NCBI GenBank assembly: GCA_963794415.1
Contig: CAWCDI010000001.1
Location: forward strand, 1,798,001-1,862,000
DNA from: CAVPTL01 sp963794415
GTDB taxonomy: Bacteria > Actinomycetota > Thermoleophilia > Gaiellales > JAICJC01
Length of the DNA stretch: 64,000 nucleotides
Direction: 5' to 3'
Under the pieces are notes generated by a model. The model made no database searches. It saw only the letters and a program-made list of their open reading frames with translations, and was not told the origin of the DNA. A program made the position numbers and the translations under genes. How positions within the stretch are numbered: position 1 is the stretch's first letter; the number at the start of each line of letters is the position of its first letter. Shown in pieces: positions 60,784 through 64,000 of this stretch.

Positions 60784-62576
60784 CCCGCGACGGCCTCGAG
60801 CGACGGCGTATCGGCCAGCAGCCGCTTCGTGTAGTCGGCGGTGGGCGAACGCAGCACGTCCTCCACGCCGCCGAGCTCGACGATGCGGCCCTCGCTCATC
60901 ACCGCGACGCGGCTCGAGATGGAGCGAACGAGCGGCAGGTTGTGGGTGACGAAGAGCATCGCCAGGCCAAGCTCCTTCTGGAGCGCTGCGAGCAGCTCGA
61001 CGATCGCCGCCTGCACGCTCACATCGAGCGCCGAGGTGATCTCGTCGCAGACCAGGAGCTCGGGGTCGCACACGAGCGCCCGGGCGATGGCCACGCGCTG
61101 GCGCTCGCCGCCGGAGAGCTGATCGGGATACCTGTTGGCATACGAGGCGCTGAGCGAGACGCGGTCGAGCATCTCGTTCACCCGCCGGTCGGACTCCGGC
61201 CCGTCGGCGCCGAAGAGCTGCAGCGGCTGCTTCACTGCCTGGCCCACCGTGCGCCGTGGGTTGAGCGACCCGTACGGGTTCTGGAAGATGTACTGGATCG
61301 ACCGGCGCGCCTCACGCGAGCGCGACCTGGCCGAGGCCTCGAGCGGCTCGCCCTTCAAGAGGATCTCGCCGTCGCGCTGCTTGTGGAGCCCCGAGATGGA
61401 CCGCGCCAGAGTGGTCTTGCCCGATCCCGACTCGCCCACCAGCGCGAGGCACTCGCCCGGCGCGATCTGCAGGTTGATGTCGTGCACCGCGACGATGGGG
61501 CCGTAGCTCGCGTTCACGCCCACCAGCTTGAGCACGGCCGAATCCTGCTCCTCGGCCACGGCCCGCGGCTCGGCGTCGCCGGCCAGCACCACCCTCTGGG
61601 CCAGCACCTCGTCGGCCTTGATGCAGCGCGCGCCGTGGTTTGCCTCGACCATCCGCAGGTCGGGCATCTCTGCCTCGCAGGCCGGCTCGACCAGCAAGCA
61701 CCTGGGGGCGAAGGCGCATCCGGTGGGCCGCTTGCCCGGGGAGGGCGCCCGCCCGGGGATGCCGATCAGCGCGCGCCGGCCCGAGAGGTGCGGGATGGCC
61801 GCGATGAGCCTGCGGGTGTAGGGGTGCGCGGCGCCGTGGAACAGCGACTCGGTCTCGCCCAGCTCCACGATGCGGCCGGCGTACATCACGGCCACGCGCG
61901 AGGCGAGCGTCGCGACCACCGCGAGGTCGTGGCTCACGTAGAGCGCGGCGGTGCCGTGGGCCGATGCGAGATCACGCACCGTCGCGAGCACGTGCGCCTG
62001 CGTGGTGACGTCGAGGCCGGTGGTGGGCTCGTCCAGGACGATCACCCGCGGGCGGCAGGCAAACGCCATCGCGAGGCCCACGCGCTGCTGCTGGCCGCCG
62101 GAGAGCTCGTGCGGGTAGCGCCGCAGGTACTTGGAGTCGTCGGGGAGGGCGACTTCACGCATCATCTCGGCGACCCGGTCGCGGCGCTCGTCGCCGCTGG
62201 ATCCGTAGCTGTGGGCCTCGAGCGTCTCGCGCAGCTGGGTGCCGATGCGAAGCGCCGGGTTGAGCGCCGCCGCCGGATCCTGCGGGACGTACGAGACCAC
62301 CCGCCCGCGCACGTCGCGGCGCTTGCCCTCGTCCATGCCGAGGATGTCGAAGTCGCCGATCTGCACCCTGCCGGCCGTGATGGTGGCGCCGCGCCGGGTG
62401 TGACCGAGCAGCGCGAGGCCCGCCGTCGTCTTGCCCGAGCCGGACTCGCCGACCAGGCCGAGCACCTCGCCCGGGGCGATCGCGAACGTGATGTGATCGA
62501 CGATGTCGTCGCCGGTGGCATCGACCTCGATGCGCAGGTCGTCAACCACCACCGCAGGTGCCTGGATGTCGCTCAC
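60780..62576 (-). CDS. fused dipeptide-type ABC transporter ATP-binding protein (DppD-DppF)
   Basis: A 598-residue protein with two ATPase domains in one chain, from a GTG at 62576. Half 1: GLVGESGSGKTTAGLALLGH, ELSGGQQQRVGLAMAFACRP, IVLDEPTTGLDVTTQAHVL, and a cysteine-bearing DppD-type extension (TGCAFAPRCLLVEPACE). Half 2: LVGESGSGKTTLARSISGLH, QLSGGERQRVAIARALVCDP, LVCDEITSALDVSVQAAIVE. Elsewhere these are two genes; the importer at 48-56 kb keeps them separate. It energises the permeases encoded just upstream. Confidence 0.95.
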   Translation of the reverse strand: MSDIQAPAVVVDDLRIEVDATGDDIVDHITFAIAPGEVLGLVGESGSGKTTAGLALLGHTRRGATITAGRVQIGDFDILGMDEGKRRDVRGRVVSYVPQDPAAALNPALRIGTQLRETLEAHSYGSSGDERRDRVAEMMREVALPDDSKYLRRYPHELSGGQQQRVGLAMAFACRPRVIVLDEPTTGLDVTTQAHVLATVRDLASAHGTAALYVSHDLAVVATLASRVAVMYAGRIVELGETESLFHGAAHPYTRRLIAAIPHLSGRRALIGIPGRAPSPGKRPTGCAFAPRCLLVEPACEAEMPDLRMVEANHGARCIKADEVLAQRVVLAGDAEPRAVAEEQDSAVLKLVGVNASYGPIVAVHDINLQIAPGECLALVGESGSGKTTLARSISGLHKQRDGEILLKGEPLEASARSRSREARRSIQYIFQNPYGSLNPRRTVGQAVKQPLQLFGADGPESDRRVNEMLDRVSLSASYANRYPDQLSGGERQRVAIARALVCDPELLVCDEITSALDVSVQAAIVELLAALQKELGLAMLFVTHNLPLVRSISSRVAVMSEGRIVELGGVEDVLRSPTADYTKRLLADTPSLEAVAG

Positions 62577-63469
62577 TCTCCTCCTCGCCCACGGTCGATG
62601 CCGGCAGCCGCCCGGGCGATCCCGTCGCCGACGAGCCCTGTGCCGATGGTCAGAAGCGCGATGGCCAGCACCGGCAGCAGCACGCCCCACGGCTGCACGG
62701 CGAGCGCGATCTCGTTCTCCTGGATCATCGTGCCCCAGTTGGCGCCGTTGGGGTTGGTTGAGAATCCGAGGAAGGCGAGGGAGGCGATGAGCGCGATGGA
62801 GTAGGTGAGCCGCAGGTTGACCTCGACGGTCAACGGGCTGAGGATGTTGGGCAGCACCTCGCGCCAGAGGATCTTCCAGCGCGGCAGGCCGAGCGCCTCG
62901 GCGGCCCCCACGAAGTCACGCTCGACGATGGGCTGGGAGGCGCCGCGCACCACCCGGGCCACGCGCGGGATGGTGGTCACCCCCACTGCCAGCACCACAA
63001 TCCAGGTCTTGGCCCCGACCGTCGCGATCGCGACCAGCGCGAGCATGATCTGGGGGAACGCCAGGATGACGTCCATGCCGCGCATCAGCACGTCGTCGAG
63101 CCAGCCGCGGGAGTACGCCGCCACGAGCCCGATCGCTGCGCCGAAGATGAGCCCGATCGCCGTGGCGGCGATGGCCGTGATGAGAATCTCGCGGCCGCCC
63201 CAGAGGAACCGGCTCCACACGTCCTGGCCGATGTGGTCGGTGCCGAAGATCGCATCGCCCGACGGGCCCGTGTTGGGAATGCCGACGAACGCGGTGGGGC
63301 TGTGCGGCGCGATGAACGGCCCGAACAGCGCGACGATCACCAGCAGGCCGACCAGCACCAGGCCGATCCGCGTGCGCCAGAGCCGAAGCGCATTTCGCAG
63401 CAGCGACGAGTTGCGCTGGCCGACAGCCTCGATGACCTCGGGCTCGGGCGTGAGCGCGATGGTGCTCAC
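62573..63469 (-). CDS. dipeptide-type ABC transporter permease (DppC-like)
   Basis: A 298-residue permease from a GTG at 63469. LRLWRTRIGLVLVGLLVIVALFGPFIAPHSP is the first helix, and FGTDHIGQDVWSRFLWGGREIL the DppC signature. FGAAIGLVAAYSRGWLDDVLMRGMDVILAFPQIML follows. The EAA loop lies in AEALGLPRWKILWREVLPNIL, and LIASLAFLGFSTNPNGANWGTMI closes the fold. It overlaps the fused ATPase gene and the DppB gene by four bases each. Confidence 0.95.
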   Translation of the reverse strand: MSTIALTPEPEVIEAVGQRNSSLLRNALRLWRTRIGLVLVGLLVIVALFGPFIAPHSPTAFVGIPNTGPSGDAIFGTDHIGQDVWSRFLWGGREILITAIAATAIGLIFGAAIGLVAAYSRGWLDDVLMRGMDVILAFPQIMLALVAIATVGAKTWIVVLAVGVTTIPRVARVVRGASQPIVERDFVGAAEALGLPRWKILWREVLPNILSPLTVEVNLRLTYSIALIASLAFLGFSTNPNGANWGTMIQENEIALAVQPWGVLLPVLAIALLTIGTGLVGDGIARAAAGIDRGRGGE

Positions 63470-64000
63470 AGCCGGCTCCGGAGCCTGGGCGTGACCAGGA
63501 TGGTGGCGATGTCAGCCAGCGTGTTGACCACCACGTAGACCGCGGCGATCAGCATCGCGAGCGCCTGCACCACCGGCAGGTCGCGGTTGGACACCCCGTC
63601 GCGGAGCGCCCCTCCGATGCCGGCGTAGTTGAAGACGTACTCCACGACGATGATGCCGCCGGCCAGGTAGGCGAGGTTGATCGCGATCACCTGGAAGGTG
63701 GGGCCGAGGGCGTTGGGCAGCGCGTGGCGCCAGATCACCGTGCGCTCCGAGAGGCCCTTCAGCCGCGCCATCTCGATGTAGTCGGACTCGAGCACCTCGA
63801 TCATCGACGCGCGCATGATGCGAACGACGTACGGGGTGACCGCGAGCACGAGCGTGAGCGTCGGCAGGATGATCGCCTTCATGTCGCCCCACGGCCGCGC
63901 GCCCGGCGGGATGTAGGTGATGGCCGGCAGCACCTTCACCACCGTGGTTGCGAGCAGCACCACGAGGAGGATGCCGACGACGAACTCGGGCACCGCGGCG
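63466..64000 (-). CDS. dipeptide-type ABC transporter permease (DppB-like), 5' end outside window
   Basis: About 177 C-terminal residues are visible; the frame is open to base 64000. PEFVVGILLVVLLATTVVKV, LPTLTLVLAVTPYVVRIMRASMIEVLESDYIEMARLKGLSERTVIWRHALPN (the EAA loop) and YLAGGIIVVEYVFNYAGIGGAL are the end of a DppB permease, which normally has about 310 residues. The substrate-binding protein gene probably lies further upstream, outside the window. Confidence 0.93.
   Translation of the reverse strand, partial: AAVPEFVVGILLVVLLATTVVKVLPAITYIPPGARPWGDMKAIILPTLTLVLAVTPYVVRIMRASMIEVLESDYIEMARLKGLSERTVIWRHALPNALGPTFQVIAINLAYLAGGIIVVEYVFNYAGIGGALRDGVSNRDLPVVQALAMLIAAVYVVVNTLADIATILVTPRLRSRL

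Overview
The window is about 70% GC, densely packed, and uses many GTG and TTG starts. Short overlaps between neighbouring genes (ATGA, TGATG, GTGACTGA) point to translational coupling. The gene content includes PadR, MarR and LacI regulators, a membrane-tailed ECF sigma factor, polyphosphate enzymes, branched-chain 2-oxoacid dehydrogenase E1, Opp/Dpp-type importers and flagellar rod genes. This fits a heterotrophic, motile, high-GC actinobacterium, most likely from Thermoleophilia (Gaiellales/Solirubrobacterales-like). That placement is inferred from protein style alone. No rRNA, CRISPR array, prophage or transposase was seen, and no stretch longer than about 300 bases lacks a gene or RNA.

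Layout. 1-5 kb: two large membrane proteins, a leucine-dehydrogenase-like gene and a zinc-ribbon coiled-coil protein. 5.2-11.4 kb: tRNA-Ala(TGC), a secreted GH16-like protein, a cNMP-binding protein, a secreted 13-residue-repeat protein facing an ECF sigma factor with a membrane helix and Gly/Ser tail, a large alpha/beta-hydrolase and a secreted beta-sandwich protein. 11.4-19.4 kb: PadR regulator; LysR divergent from an aminotransferase / malyl-CoA-lyase-like / CoA-transferase operon; ornithine-cyclodeaminase-like and FAD oxidase genes; a CDF transporter. 19.5-24.9 kb: ABC-F ATPase, phospholipase-D-like enzyme and a complete polar amino-acid ABC importer. 24.9-30.8 kb: a polyphosphate block (CYTH-CHAD, SixA-like phosphatase, Ppx/GppA, ROK glucokinase, polyphosphate kinase). 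31-35 kb: diguanylate cyclase and E1 alpha/beta of a branched-chain/pyruvate-type dehydrogenase. 34.7-35.9 kb: flagellar rod genes, one cut off after about 25 codons. 36-39.9 kb: a glycerol-3-phosphate operon full of reading-frame breaks. 39.9-47.1 kb: ErpA-like protein, MarR/YceI divergent pair, FMN reductase, class II aldolase, HDAC-like amidohydrolase, tandem secreted paralogues, GST and a second alpha/beta-hydrolase. 47.1-56.4 kb: an oligopeptide-type ABC importer with two amidases and a divergent LacI regulator. 56.5-64 kb: Tat-exported ferritin-like protein, GDPD, a tandem repeat array, choline-sulfatase-like enzyme, SxxK serine hydrolase and a second Dpp-type importer that leaves the window.

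Intergenic hairpins share an invariant tip, GTGCC-N-GGCAC, while their stems differ in sequence from site to site but still pair. They recur at 6.7, 43.8 and 57.3 kb and in a three-unit array at 58.0 kb; the same core with a weaker stem occurs at 35.9 kb. Several sit just downstream of stop codons, so they may act as terminators as well as repeats.

Reading-frame breaks of +1 or -1 base occur singly at about 1.88, 8.93, 47.8, 48.45, 48.59, 49.12, 52.12, 53.09 and 53.70 kb. They are very dense from 36.5 to 39.0 kb. The flanking protein sequence remains convincing in each case, so most look like sequencing or assembly errors rather than decay. Affected genes are annotated over their full inferred span.
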